DNA of 64,000 nt from Lewinellaceae bacterium (GCA_020636005.1 JACJYR010000003.1:682001-746000), one strand, 5' to 3'. Shown: positions 53,143 to 62,180, counted from the first letter of the stretch. A program made the numbers and translations. The notes: generated by a model not told the origin, from the letters alone.

Positions 53143-53403
53143 TCACGGGCTTTTTTTTAACACCGTTTGGACAAAGAAATGGCTGACGTTGAAGATGCGG
53201 CCAGTGGCCCTTTGGCTCTGTCGTTCCCGGTAGGCTTTTGCCAACGCCTCTTTGTCAACAGTACGGCCCGGCTGCTTGCTGTCAAGTACCCCGTAGCCTC
53301 CACAGTCTTTGCATTTGTAGGTCTGGGTGCCAGAGCGATTCTTGCCGTTCTTGACAATGTTCTTGCTCTGGCATTTATCACAAGTGTGGTGTTTTACAAT
53401 CAT
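53143..53403 (-). CDS. IS1-family InsA-like zinc-ribbon protein
   Basis: An 86-aa protein with a zinc ribbon CDKCQSKNIVKNG ... YKCKDCG and a following HTH (KEALAKAYRERQSQRATGR), as in IS1 InsA. It ends VLKKSP at an A8 run just before the InsB frame. In IS1 the functional transposase is an InsA-InsB fusion made by frameshifting; here fusion would need loss of one A by slippage, or the copy carries a frameshift mutation. Confidence 0.88.
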   Translation of the reverse strand: MIVKHHTCDKCQSKNIVKNGKNRSGTQTYKCKDCGGYGVLDSKQPGRTVDKEALAKAYRERQSQRATGRIFNVSHFFVQTVLKKSP

Positions 53404-53444
53404 AGTGGTTGTTTTTAGTCACAAATATCAGTCAAAAAATGCCA

Positions 53445-55070
53445 CTACCGGGTGAAATAATCATTTACCCCATCCCCATTTGGCGAGAAAGCCGTTGGCA
53501 CATAGATACCCCAATCATTTATCGCCTCCCCGCTGGATAGCGCTGGCTCGAACACAACGTTGTAACAAACCGTGGAATCACAGCCCGCCATGTTTTCAAA
53601 AAAACCGCAGACTGAAGCATCATCGGAAACCTCTACCCCTGCGAATTCAAAGACCTCCCCTTCGGCCAGCATGGTGTCAAGCTGTATCCATTGGGTATCG
53701 TTGAAAACCACTTCCAAACAGGGTATGGAGCAATCATCGGGCGACAAGTCCCCGCAATAGAAGCCTGGCCCATTGGCCAGGTTTCCAAAAACTACCGGTG
53801 CAGCTCCGCTGCATGCCTGTAATATTCCCTGAAAGAGAGTATCCGGCTCCAAATAAAAGGTGGTGATGACCACCGTGCTGTCGCAGCCCTGGGCATTCGT
53901 CCAGTCAATGGTAATGGTGCCAACTGAAGACTCCTCGCAGGTTGGCACTTCCAAATATGTTGTATCTGAAATTGACAACTGGACCGTTGTGACGACCACG
54001 CTGTCGCAGCCGCCTATATTTTGAAAATACTGCACAGCAACGCCGGCCTGATCGGGGTCGCAGGTCGTGAAATCCAGAAAAGTAGTATCTGCCGCCCCTA
54101 CCAGAGAAGTGATGGTGGTCGAAATGCTGTCGCAGGCACACCCGCACAAGGAGCTGACCTGGAAAACCTCGCTGACAGTGCCCACTTCTGCCGGGTCGCA
54201 GGTCGTGAGCATTTGGATAAATTCCACAGAGCAACCATTTAGGGCATCGCAGAGGCAGGAGCAGTTGCCGGCCGCCTCCGTTGCCGTCAGGGAGTAGTTA
54301 GAGAACTTCATGTCCCTGACCTTGCCGGGCGAGGCTTCGCCGGTGAGGATGGCAGGATCGTCCTGAAAGAAAATGGCTTTGCTGCCGGGCAGGAATATTT
54401 GGGCGGTATTGTCATTAAAAGTGGTCATCAAGGTACAATTCACATAAACACTGACCAGGCCAGAACAGGTACGCACGAGGGTAAACTTGTACCAGTCGTT
54501 GGTGTTGAACGATGAAAACGGGATCATTTGCAGCTTGGTGTTGCCCTGCCATATTTCCAGAAAGGTGCCGAACAACGGGTTTACTTCCAGGAAAATGCCG
54601 TTGTCCTGTCCGCCCTGGAAGCCCACTATCCAAAGCCAGGGCGAATCGAACAGGCCGGGCAATTCATCGAATTTGAACAGGAACTCGATGGTATATCCGC
54701 AGCCCAAAAAGCCATTGCTATTGTTGAACGCCAAACCTGCGTTGTCCTCAAAATGCCAGGCCTGCATGGTGCCGCCGCCGCTGCACAGGTTTTGGGGCAC
54801 GGGCACGGTGAGGAAGTTGCCTGTTTGGCCATTTAAGTTGGGGAGGGGCTCTAAATCCAGGGCATTCATTGATTGTGATGACAGGTTATTTGTCAAAGGA
54901 TAGCACAGCGTCTGCTGTGCCGGGGAAGAATGCACAGCGACCAATAACAGTAAAGGAGTGATGAGTATTGCAGCGCTTGTATGCAACCTGATTTGCATCA
55001 TGTTGGGATGTTTTATGGTGACTTTGCTTATTATATATTTTGAGAAATATTTGGTCAAATTTTGCTTCAT
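53445..55070 (-). pseudogene. 5' part of a LamG-type T9SS type B protein, truncated by IS1
   Basis: Up to 541 residues remain. ATG 55070 overlaps the stop of the upstream gene by ATGA, but ATG 55001 or 54998 places a signal peptide at the N-terminus (ILITPLLLLVAVHSSPAQQ). A LamG/concanavalin-like domain follows (about 60-270: GYTIEFLFKFDELPG ... WYKFTLVRTCSGLVSVYVN), then Cys-rich modules repeated around TTCDPAEVG / TTCDPDQAG / PTCEESSVG. The type B sorting domain begins (YVPTAFSPNGDGVNDYF) but ends at TR, two residues from the IS1 end. The product would lack its secretion signal and is probably not exported across the outer membrane. Confidence 0.9.
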
Positions 55071-55723
55071 AGTTTCACCTCCAGCCGCAGTTGTAGGTAA
55101 GATAAATTCAAGTTGGTGGAAAAATGAGAAAATGTTTGTTTGTCGTTACCTCCGCCATAATCCCAATAACCAGTGAGGAATTGTAAGGCACCGAACCTGC
55201 CAACAAGGTTCAATTTGTCTGACAATGCATAACTTATAAGCGGGGATATTTCTATTCTACCCACCAAAGCATTTAAATTAAGGTTATTGTTAGGTAAATT
55301 GTCAGATTTATAACCTGCGGTTTGATATTGGAACAAAATTGAAGGTTCTATTTGCACAACCAGTTTATTCCCCGGGTTCAACAAATACCTATAAAATACC
55401 CCTGTGCTGATTGCATTGGCCGTATATTTTTCATTACTTAGGCTGTTGGGTTTGTTGATAGTCAATTCATAGCCCACCACAAGTCCAAATATTTGCCTTT
55501 GGGTCAAGTATTTTCCAGCGTAGGGCGCTATTGCAAATCCTGTTTCAACATATTCCCCTTTGTTCGGGGCAATGTTAATCTGCGTATCGTCGGAACTGAT
55601 ATTGTTGGAGACAAAGATGCGCAGGCCGCCTCCGATTATATACCTTGGGGGATTTTCATCTTGTGCCTTTAAGACTTGAACAAATAGAAACAAGAGAAAA
55701 GTAAATTGTAATTGATGCTTCAT
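55067..55723 (-). CDS. Hypothetical outer-membrane beta-barrel protein, cut off from its promoter by ISL3
   Basis: A 218-aa protein with signal peptide (1-20, FVQVLKAQ) and alternating beta strands (YIIGGGLRIFVSNNIS, GLVVGYELTIN, AISTGVFYRYLL, LNLSYLQLRLEVKL) typical of small outer-membrane barrels. It is coupled by an ATGA overlap to the LamG-type T9SS gene, so the pair may be a cargo/partner set. The ISL3 element sits 3 bp upstream of its ATG; the target duplication even includes the start codon. Expression now depends on a promoter inside or at the end of the element. Confidence 0.75.
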   Translation of the reverse strand: MKHQLQFTFLLFLFVQVLKAQDENPPRYIIGGGLRIFVSNNISSDDTQINIAPNKGEYVETGFAIAPYAGKYLTQRQIFGLVVGYELTINKPNSLSNEKYTANAISTGVFYRYLLNPGNKLVVQIEPSILFQYQTAGYKSDNLPNNNLNLNALVGRIEISPLISYALSDKLNLVGRFGALQFLTGYWDYGGGNDKQTFSHFSTNLNLSYLQLRLEVKL

Positions 55724-55726
55724 TTT

Positions 55727-57024
55727 GGTTCTTTATGATTTCCAGTGGGTAGATTAAATTTTTGCCCTTTAGTTTTGACTCCAAAAAACAATGAACAGCA
55801 AACAGCTTTTTGAAATCGCACTTGGGGATATCCGCCCCTGGGAAATCAAACATATCGAATTCAAACAACTCGACGAAAAAGTTCGGGAGTTGCACATATA
55901 CCTGGATTTTCCTCCGGGGAGTTCGTTCAAGGATGCTTTTGAGGTTTCCTGCAAAGCCTACGACACCGCCGAACACACCTGGCAGCATTTGAATTTCTTT
56001 GAACACCGCTGCTACCTGCACGCCCGTGTTCCCCGTATTACAGACAGCAAAGGGGAAATCAAGAAGGTACAAGTGCCCTGGGCAAGGCGGAACAACGGCT
56101 TTACCCTCATGTTCGAGGCGTACATCATGACCTTGCTCGAGCTGGAGATGTCCCCGTCCTCGGTTGCGAATTTAATCAAGGTGTGGCCCCAACGGATTTG
56201 GGAGGTTTTCAACCACTACGTCAATCGGGCCCTCAGCCAGTGCGACCACAGCGGCATCGAGGAAGTGGGCATTGACGAAACGAGCAAGCGCAAAGGCCAC
56301 GACTATATCACCGTCGGCGTTGACCTGCATGAAAACCGGGTGTTCAAAGTGGTCGAAGGCAAGGATGCCGCAGCAGTTGAAGCCCTTGCGGGGCACTTGG
56401 GGGCCAGCGGCAGCGCCCCGGAGAAGGTCCGGCAGGTCTGCATCGACATGTCGCCGGCTTTTATAGCCGGTTCAGCCACTGCCTTCCCGAACGCCAGCAT
56501 CACCTTCGACCGCTTCCATGTGGTCAAAGAAGTGAACAAGGCCCTGGACGCCCTGCGCAAAGCCGAGCAAAAGGAATGCAAGGAACTCAAAGGGCACAAG
56601 TACACGCTGCTCAGGAACCCTGAAAACCTCACGGACAAAAAGCTGGCGGAGCTGGCCAACCTTGTCAAACTGTACCCCAAAATCGGGGAAGGTTACAGGC
56701 TCAAAGAACTTTTCAAGGAGTTTTGGAGGTTCGACCATCCAGCCAGGGCTGGGCGCTTTTTGAATGATTGGTGCAATCAGGCTGAAGGGAGTGGGATTTT
56801 CCCCTTTCAGAAAGTGGCCAAAACCATCAGGGCACATTGGTCGGGTATCATGAATTTCATAAGGTCTCAAATAACGAATGGTATTTTGGAGGGCATCAAT
56901 TCGAAAATACAGTTAGCCAAAAAACGGGCAAGGGGTTATCGTAATCTCCATAATTTCATCAACATGATTTATTTCCTGTGCGGTAAGCTGAATTTATCCT
57001 ACCCACAGGTTTTCATATAGAACC
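55727..57024 (+). mobile_element. ISL3-family insertion sequence, 1,298 bp
   Basis: Ends GGTTCTTTATGATTTCC (left) and GGTTCTATATGAAAACC (right, reversed) are imperfect inverted repeats that extend over GTGGGTAG to about 34 bp. The 8-bp target duplication TTCATTTT lies at 55719-55726 and 57025-57032. It holds a single full-length transposase gene, and the transposase stop lies in the right repeat. Confidence 0.95.
55791..57020 (+). CDS. ISL3-family transposase
   Basis: A 409-aa protein of normal family length. The catalytic core shows VGIDETSKRKGHDYITVGVD (first Asp), then VCIDMSPAFI and ITFDRFHVVKEVNKALD, and the late NGILEGINSKIQLAKKRARG with the catalytic Glu. The N-terminal part is the DNA-binding region, though I do not see the usual four-cysteine zinc finger (only scattered Cys and His). 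No frameshift or stop is present, so the element may still be active. Confidence 0.95.
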   Translation: MNSKQLFEIALGDIRPWEIKHIEFKQLDEKVRELHIYLDFPPGSSFKDAFEVSCKAYDTAEHTWQHLNFFEHRCYLHARVPRITDSKGEIKKVQVPWARRNNGFTLMFEAYIMTLLELEMSPSSVANLIKVWPQRIWEVFNHYVNRALSQCDHSGIEEVGIDETSKRKGHDYITVGVDLHENRVFKVVEGKDAAAVEALAGHLGASGSAPEKVRQVCIDMSPAFIAGSATAFPNASITFDRFHVVKEVNKALDALRKAEQKECKELKGHKYTLLRNPENLTDKKLAELANLVKLYPKIGEGYRLKELFKEFWRFDHPARAGRFLNDWCNQAEGSGIFPFQKVAKTIRAHWSGIMNFIRSQITNGILEGINSKIQLAKKRARGYRNLHNFINMIYFLCGKLNLSYPQVFI

Positions 57025-57052
57025 TTCATTTTTTTAATGCTTTGGCGCTAAT

Positions 57053-57202
57053 TATACTCCGCACCAATGGGTTTTGTGCAAACCGTATTTTTTGTTGAGA
57101 GGGTTGAGAGGGTTGAGAGGGTTGAGAGGGTTTATTCCTCAACCATCTTTACTGTCTCAACCCTCTTGCTCATTTACACAAAACCTATTGGCGTCGAGTA
57201 TA
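57053..57202. repeat. 150-bp inverted-repeat element (MITE-like)
   Basis: Arms 57053-57082 and 57173-57202 are imperfect inverted copies (TATACTC....CCAAT.GGTTTTGTG). Inside, a 9-bp unit GTTGAGAGG occurs four times (57094-57129) and its complement CTCAACCCTCT recurs at 57156-57166, so the whole stretch can fold into one long hairpin. It lies in the former 5' region of the displaced outer-membrane gene. Confidence 0.65.
57094..57129. repeat. 9-bp tandem repeat, four copies
   Basis: GTTGAGAGG four times without variation. It would read Val-Glu-Arg in one frame, but no gene is present. Confidence 0.85.
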
Positions 57203-57234
57203 GTCTGAGAAAACCACAGAGACAAAGAGGTGGT

Positions 57235-57262
57235 AGTGCCGCCAGACGAATCCGGCGGCACT
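57235..57262 (-). terminator. GC hairpin after the lipoprotein gene
   Basis: AGTGCCGCC and GGCGGCACT form a perfect 9-bp stem, 40 bp after the minus-strand stop at 57302. The T-run is absent. Confidence 0.5.
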
Positions 57263-57301
57263 TCCCACGAAACATTCATAAAAAATTTGAGCCTGTCTTT
57301 T

Positions 57302-58141
57302 TCAGAAACTAAAGCTCTCGCCTGATTTTACAATGGTAACAATCTGGGCCGTCGAACCATTTTGCGTAGTGGCGGTGAAGGTCTTTGATTTACCGCCACC
57401 ATTGACCGTTACATAAACTGTATTCGGGGAGAAAGTACCCTCATAATCATCCACACTGACCTCGTATTTACCATCGGGGGCATCTGACAGCCAGAAGATA
57501 TTTTCCGGGCCGTAGCCGTCCAGATCGTCCCGGTCCAATTGCCCGCCGGTCGAAGAATAGGTGTCCCCGTAATAAATTTCATACCCGGAAGGGTCCACCA
57601 CATGGAGATCCTGATCGGTCGGAGTGTCCCAGGAAAGGCTGATCTGCAAAGCACCGGTGCCCAGCCTCAATACGTTGATGGTGGTGGTGGTCGGGTTGCT
57701 GACGAGGCCATTGCCGTCGTACACGCAGAAATAAACCACGAAGCTGCCGGAATCCACATTCACCGGGATGCCGATAGGGAGTGAAAGAAACCCCGACTCA
57801 TTGCTGGTAGCGTTGTAAGGGATGGCGAAATAGGTATCAGCACCTTCCACCTGTGCATAACAGCCGGCCAGGTTGCCGTTCACATTGTCATAGTTGAAGG
57901 TGAGGGGGACGGTGCTTCCGTTGGAGGAAATCTGGGAAGGCGTTGCTCCTGTAACGACTGGTGCCTGTGGGTCAAAAGTGGAAGAGGGTGGATCGCCGTT
58001 GTTGCGGTCGGCATCGGGGATGATGAGCACCTTGCTCAGCGCATTGGCGTCGGCCGGGTTGATGAGTTTGTCGGGGTCTTCGTCCTTTTTGCAGGAAGCG
58101 AAGGCCAGCAGAGCGAGGAAAAGGAATTTGGTTGATTTCAT
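57302..58141 (-). CDS. Hypothetical lipoprotein with a DUF2135/YfaP-like domain
   Basis: A 279-aa protein with a lipoprotein signal (MKSTKFLFLALLAFASCKKD; Cys17 after LAFAS). The middle (about 45-160) is an immunoglobulin-like beta-sandwich. The C-terminal domain (about 165-279) has LSWDTPTDQDLHVVDPSG and TGGQLDRDDLDGYGPENIFW, the pattern of YfaP/DUF2135-type domains. It is probably an envelope protein. It sits alone between the IS-hit locus and another lipoprotein gene on the same strand. Confidence 0.78.
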   Translation of the reverse strand: MKSTKFLFLALLAFASCKKDEDPDKLINPADANALSKVLIIPDADRNNGDPPSSTFDPQAPVVTGATPSQISSNGSTVPLTFNYDNVNGNLAGCYAQVEGADTYFAIPYNATSNESGFLSLPIGIPVNVDSGSFVVYFCVYDGNGLVSNPTTTTINVLRLGTGALQISLSWDTPTDQDLHVVDPSGYEIYYGDTYSSTGGQLDRDDLDGYGPENIFWLSDAPDGKYEVSVDDYEGTFSPNTVYVTVNGGGKSKTFTATTQNGSTAQIVTIVKSGESFSF

Positions 58142-58281
58142 GGTACATGGATTGAAGGTGAATTGGTTGAAAGAAAAGGCTACAGCAAATTGTAAGTGAT
58201 TAAATTAACTTTTGGCAAATAAATCCGATATTTGGCAATGTCTTCTATTAATAAAATGGCACGAAAAAATGATTTCACGGA

Positions 58282-58758
58282 TTAGTTCCTCAGTTCAAAT
58301 TCACCAACTATCGAAACATCATTTATGCTATCAGTGAGGATACTATTAATTTTCACTTTTATCTGCTTATCATCCTGCTCTACAATTTCAAGGCTGCCAC
58401 TTTGCGCAAAATAAACCCGCACTAAGTTAAGATCAGAAAATTCCTGCCATCCAACAACAGCATTTGATAAGGAAGTTGTATATACTCCAACCCCATTATA
58501 GGAATAAATATTGCAAACAAGCATGTGCGATGTGCCTGTATTGGTCGTTGCATCGTTCATCGTGAAATTGAGAATAGTACTACCCCCAGGAAACTGCGAT
58601 GTTCCAAAACTGCCTCCGCAGGGGCTCCATCCGACGCCGTCAATCTTAAGAGATGAAGATTTTACCTCACAATTTGAGGTTAGATTTTCATCTTTATCAG
58701 CACTGCATTGCAATAAAAATATCGGAAATGTAAGGAGAATGAAGAATGAAAATTTCAT
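58282..58758 (-). CDS. Hypothetical small lipoprotein
   Basis: A 158-aa protein with signal MKFSFFILLTFPIFLLQCSA (lipobox FLLQC). The mature part contains DGVGWSPCGGSF, then beta strands such as STILNFTMNDAT and IKVKINSILTD, so it is probably a single beta-sandwich domain. Family unknown. The same strand and spacing (140 bp from the gene at 57302) do not prove an operon. Confidence 0.7.
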   Translation of the reverse strand: MKFSFFILLTFPIFLLQCSADKDENLTSNCEVKSSSLKIDGVGWSPCGGSFGTSQFPGGSTILNFTMNDATTNTGTSHMLVCNIYSYNGVGVYTTSLSNAVVGWQEFSDLNLVRVYFAQSGSLEIVEQDDKQIKVKINSILTDSINDVSIVGEFELRN

Positions 58759-58840
58759 GGCAAATCTAATTTTTAAGTAAAATATATCTTTCCAATGGCG
58801 ATCTCAAAGGCGTGGGTCGTCAATTTGTCAATTGAATAAC

Positions 58841-60064
58841 TTACAGCCCAGTTAACACCACTTTTTGCGCACCAAACAGTCCGGTGCCTACATCCCTTAG
58901 CCAAAGAAAATAAATGCCAGCAGAAACCGATGGAGCTACAATCTGGTGGAAACTACCTTTGTCTATTTCACCCTGCGCATAGGTTCTTCCATCAACTCCC
59001 ATCCAGGAATACTGATAAGTTCGGTTGCCTGACAGCCCATTTATGGCTATTGCTTGACCCGGTTGTATGGGATTGATTACTTGAAAAGCAAGGTTTTTCC
59101 TCACTTCTTCTCCTACCTGCGAAGTCATGCCATTGTAATACAGCTTCATGCGATATTGATTATTGTCAAGGGGAAAATCCGCTTCCAGGAGCCTACGGTT
59201 GGGGATGTCCCAGGTATAGTTGGTTGCAGTCATCTGGCTTCCCCATAGGCCGCAATCCGTCAACAGCCCTGAATAGAGTACACTCGTAGGAAGGTTATTC
59301 TGGATGGGGAAATCAAGTTTGGCATTTTCGCACCATTGATTGTTGTCCCAATCCGAATAGATGGTTTGGATTTTTACGCCATTGGTGTTATACGCATAAG
59401 ACCTCTTTTCGTATGGTTCCCACGGGTCGGCCGGTTGATCCTTGTCAGAAAAAATAATGGACAAAATATTGCCATTGGCATCATAAGTATATTCCATTCC
59501 GTCAAAGCCAGTAGCCTGCAGACCATCAGTGTAAGTGACCGTAGTTAGATTGCCTTGCCCATCAATTTCGTAAAAATCTACATCTTCTGGTACCCATTGG
59601 CTACCATCCCAATAAAAGCTGCGCACCTGTTTGGGTGCCCCGTTATCATGATAATCTATTTCATATTTCTCGCTGACTTCCCAAGCAGCACCAATGTAAT
59701 ATTCTGTGATTTGCGATAATGTTTTTGAGTTATAATCCCAGTCAAAAATATTTCTGACAGAAGGCGACAAACTGTCGTACTGCACCAGATCCAATATGTC
59801 GCCATTCCCGTTTCGGGTGATGGTCAATTTAATGCTATTATTTAAACCATTGTATAGTTTGTAGGCTATTGAATCTACATCGCATAAGTAATCCCATGTT
59901 TCATCGGGATAATAGTCGTTAAAATAAGTATAGCTTGTAAAGTTGGCCCATGAATTAACCAGAATCTTGCTTAAATAATGGCAATCCTGCCCTACGGCGA
60001 AATTGCCCAACGGCATCGAAGCCGCCAGCATAGAAATTAATGCAATGTAAAAATGTGTCTTCAT
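58841..60064 (-). CDS. YD/RHS-like repeat protein with T9SS type A-like C-terminus
   Basis: A 407-aa protein: signal peptide (1-25, LGNFAVGQ), then repeated beta-hairpin units with YD-repeat style (YEIDYHDNGAPKQVRSFYWD, YEIDGQGNLTTVTYTDG, YTYDANGNILSIIFSD, YAYNTNGVKIQTIYSDWD). The last 85 residues resemble a T9SS type A sorting domain in degenerate form (FQVINPIQPGQ ... GVDGRTYAQ ... AGIYFLWL). YD repeats are normally part of large RHS toxin shells; here they form a short stand-alone surface protein. Function unknown. Confidence 0.78.
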   Translation of the reverse strand: MKTHFYIALISMLAASMPLGNFAVGQDCHYLSKILVNSWANFTSYTYFNDYYPDETWDYLCDVDSIAYKLYNGLNNSIKLTITRNGNGDILDLVQYDSLSPSVRNIFDWDYNSKTLSQITEYYIGAAWEVSEKYEIDYHDNGAPKQVRSFYWDGSQWVPEDVDFYEIDGQGNLTTVTYTDGLQATGFDGMEYTYDANGNILSIIFSDKDQPADPWEPYEKRSYAYNTNGVKIQTIYSDWDNNQWCENAKLDFPIQNNLPTSVLYSGLLTDCGLWGSQMTATNYTWDIPNRRLLEADFPLDNNQYRMKLYYNGMTSQVGEEVRKNLAFQVINPIQPGQAIAINGLSGNRTYQYSWMGVDGRTYAQGEIDKGSFHQIVAPSVSAGIYFLWLRDVGTGLFGAQKVVLTGL

Positions 60065-60232
60065 AAAATATGAGTATTTGCGGTCGTTCTCGGGAAACCG
60101 GTAGCCAAAAAAAGCATTTCGATTCGAAGGCTGCTAATAACCAGACTGGCAAAAAGCAATTATTCTTCCCCGCCGAGCAACCAACGAACAACGAACAACC
60201 TTAATAAAGCCCCCGGCTTCCCGATCCCTCCC

Positions 60233-61201
60233 TTATTTAATCACCACCAAATAATTGTACGTCGGCCAACGGTTTTGCCAATACGCCACGGCCACGTCCC
60301 GGGCGCAAGCCTGGCGGTGCTTTTCCAGTTCCACCCGGTCGGTCCACATTTTCTGCATCATGTCCCACTCCCTTTGGCTCTGTTGGTCCATTTCCTGGGC
60401 GATGCCCCGCATCAGGTCGTTGGCCTCCTTGTGGCAGTTGCTGGCAGGGTCGATCTGACCGACGATGGCAAGGCCGGCCCGGTAGTCGTTGGCGGTGAGC
60501 TTTGCCTTGGCCAATTGCAGGAGTTCCGCACAGCGCTCGTTGATGTATTGCTGGTAAATGGCCTTGGTCTTGTCCTTCACTTTGTCGTAGCAGGGCACCT
60601 CGGTGGGCACGTTGAGCAGCATGGCCAGCGCCCGGCCGCTCTGGCCGGTCTGGGCGAGCTGCCCGGCCTGGGAGATGATGCCGTCGCAGCGCTCGGCGTA
60701 GTAGCGAACGATTTTCTGCTTGCCGTTGGTGAGGAAATCCTGCCACTCGGCAGGTTTGATGCTGTTCATCAGCATGTCGAGGGCATGCGCCCGGTTCCTG
60801 CCACTGCCGCTGAGCGTTTTGGTGGTCGAAGCGAAAACGACCTGGTCGTCCACCTGCTTGATGAACAGGCTCAACTCGCCCCGCACGACGGTCAGCTGCT
60901 GCATGCCCGTGTTCACCACATCATCGGCATAGAGGTTGATTTTGGGGTAGATGACGATGCCGTTCGGCAGCCCCTCGGCCCCGAACCCCTGGCTGGTGAG
61001 CAGGTTGGAAATCTTGCTCTGGAGCCTGGACAGGTGCTGGTCTTCCAGCCCTTCGAGGCTTTCGGGCATCACGATAGATAGGGTGATGTCCGCTCCGCCG
61101 CCCGTGCTTTTACTGCTGCTGGCTTGGGAAAAAGCAAGCTGGGCGGCGCCCAATACGATGATGAAAAGGATCCTGTTTTTCATAAAGAATGGTTTTGTCA
61201 T
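60233..61201 (-). CDS. Exported helical hypothetical protein, last gene of the CsgG-like operon
   Basis: A 322-aa protein. The ATG at 61201 overlaps the previous stop as ATGA; an ATG at 61183 (MKNRILFI) would give a slightly shorter signal peptide (ending QLAFSQ). Residues 25-130 form an alpha/beta domain with TLSIVMPESLEGLED and YPKINLYADDVVN, resembling the N-terminal fold of the upstream DUF6175-like protein. The C-terminal half is helical with TPR-like spacing (CDGIISQAGQLAQTGQSGRA) and four cysteines. I recognise no named family. It is translationally coupled to the DUF6175-like gene. Confidence 0.7.
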   Translation of the reverse strand: MTKPFFMKNRILFIIVLGAAQLAFSQASSSKSTGGGADITLSIVMPESLEGLEDQHLSRLQSKISNLLTSQGFGAEGLPNGIVIYPKINLYADDVVNTGMQQLTVVRGELSLFIKQVDDQVVFASTTKTLSGSGRNRAHALDMLMNSIKPAEWQDFLTNGKQKIVRYYAERCDGIISQAGQLAQTGQSGRALAMLLNVPTEVPCYDKVKDKTKAIYQQYINERCAELLQLAKAKLTANDYRAGLAIVGQIDPASNCHKEANDLMRGIAQEMDQQSQREWDMMQKMWTDRVELEKHRQACARDVAVAYWQNRWPTYNYLVVIK

Positions 61202-62145
61202 TTGATGGTGATGAGGATGGTGCCGCCGCGCATGTCCCTACCAATCTTCATTTTAGCGGAAGGGTCGTCCACCACTTTCAGTTTTTGAAAATACTTGAGA
61301 ATTTCCAGGGAGAACTTGCTGGTAGTATAGTTCATCATGCCATTTCCCTGCTTGATTTTCAGCGGGATGCGCACCTGGTCGAAATTGATACCCAAATCGG
61401 TGCGCCCCTGCATGTGGTAATAGCCGCCCTGGCACTCGTCCGCCGATTTGCTTTTTTGGCACAAATCCATGGTAATCTGCTCCAGCCATAGTTCAAACGC
61501 ATCGCCAAGGGGAAGGCCATCTTCGCCCACTTCCGTGTCAATGTTGTAAGGAGAATCCTGCGAGATAGAAATTTCGATGGCGACAAAGCGGCCATTTTTG
61601 ATAACCTCCGTAAACTTCGCCTGCATCACGTTGAGGAAATCGTCGAGGATGGGCTTGATGGCCATTTCCGTCAGGGCGGCCACGTCTTCCGTGTAGCGCT
61701 TGCCGCTGTCGCCGGTCTTGTTGCTCAACGACAGGGCAGAAGACGCTTCGTAGGCTGTGATGATAATTTTTACAGCATTGCCGGTGGAGCTTTTTTGGAA
61801 ATGCACCTCCGTCTCCACATAGATATCGGCCCCGGAAAAGTCAATAATTTGCTGCTTAACGCTGGTCTGGTTGTCGGCCTTGAAGACCTGGCGCACCTGG
61901 GCCTCCTTGAGCTTCGCCACAAAATCAACGGTGGAGAACCCCCGGTTGTCGAAGGCCTCTTTTACCTTGGAAATGGCGATGCGGAGGTTGAAATCATCCT
62001 CCAACACGGTGCGGATGTCCTGCCCTTCTTTGGCGAAAGGGACGACCATAATGGTGGGCTGCACCTGCAGGGCTTCCTGGGCCAGGGCTTTCATGCCGAA
62101 CAAAGCCCACAGGCAGCAGCCAAGAAAATTTATTTTCATTGTCAT
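61198..62145 (-). CDS. DUF6175-like exported protein
   Basis: A 315-aa protein from ATG 62145 (or 62139, MKINFLGCC). The signal peptide ends GMKALAQ. The mature part opens PTIMVVPFAKEGQDIR, then VKEAFDNRGFSTVDFVAKL and ADIYVETEVHFQKSS, matching what I know as DUF6175 in Bacteroidota; I hold that family name with moderate confidence. The C-terminus has a beta-rich GRTDLGINFDQVRIPLKIK segment. It lies between an LPP20-like lipoprotein gene and a coupled exported gene, so all probably work together in the periplasm. Confidence 0.7.
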   Translation of the reverse strand: MTMKINFLGCCLWALFGMKALAQEALQVQPTIMVVPFAKEGQDIRTVLEDDFNLRIAISKVKEAFDNRGFSTVDFVAKLKEAQVRQVFKADNQTSVKQQIIDFSGADIYVETEVHFQKSSTGNAVKIIITAYEASSALSLSNKTGDSGKRYTEDVAALTEMAIKPILDDFLNVMQAKFTEVIKNGRFVAIEISISQDSPYNIDTEVGEDGLPLGDAFELWLEQITMDLCQKSKSADECQGGYYHMQGRTDLGINFDQVRIPLKIKQGNGMMNYTTSKFSLEILKYFQKLKVVDDPSAKMKIGRDMRGGTILITIK

Positions 62146-62180
62146 TGTTTTTTTTAATTGATGAAATGGAAGGGAATGGT

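Larger units (their letters stand above)
52678..53449 (-). mobile_element. IS1-family insertion sequence, 772 bp
   Basis: Terminal inverted repeats GGTAGTGGCATTTTTTAACT at the left and GGTAGTGGCATTTTTTGACT (reversed) at the right match over about 24 bp with one difference. An 8-bp target duplication GGGTGAAA flanks it (52670-52677 and 53450-53457). It carries InsA- and InsB-like frames on the minus strand. Size, ends and target duplication all fit the IS1 family. Confidence 0.95.

Noticed and set aside
55001..55070. Treating the first 23 residues from ATG 55070 as the native start of the LamG-type gene
   Set aside because: Not excluded, but they precede a good signal peptide and look unlike one, so the start is left open in the entry.
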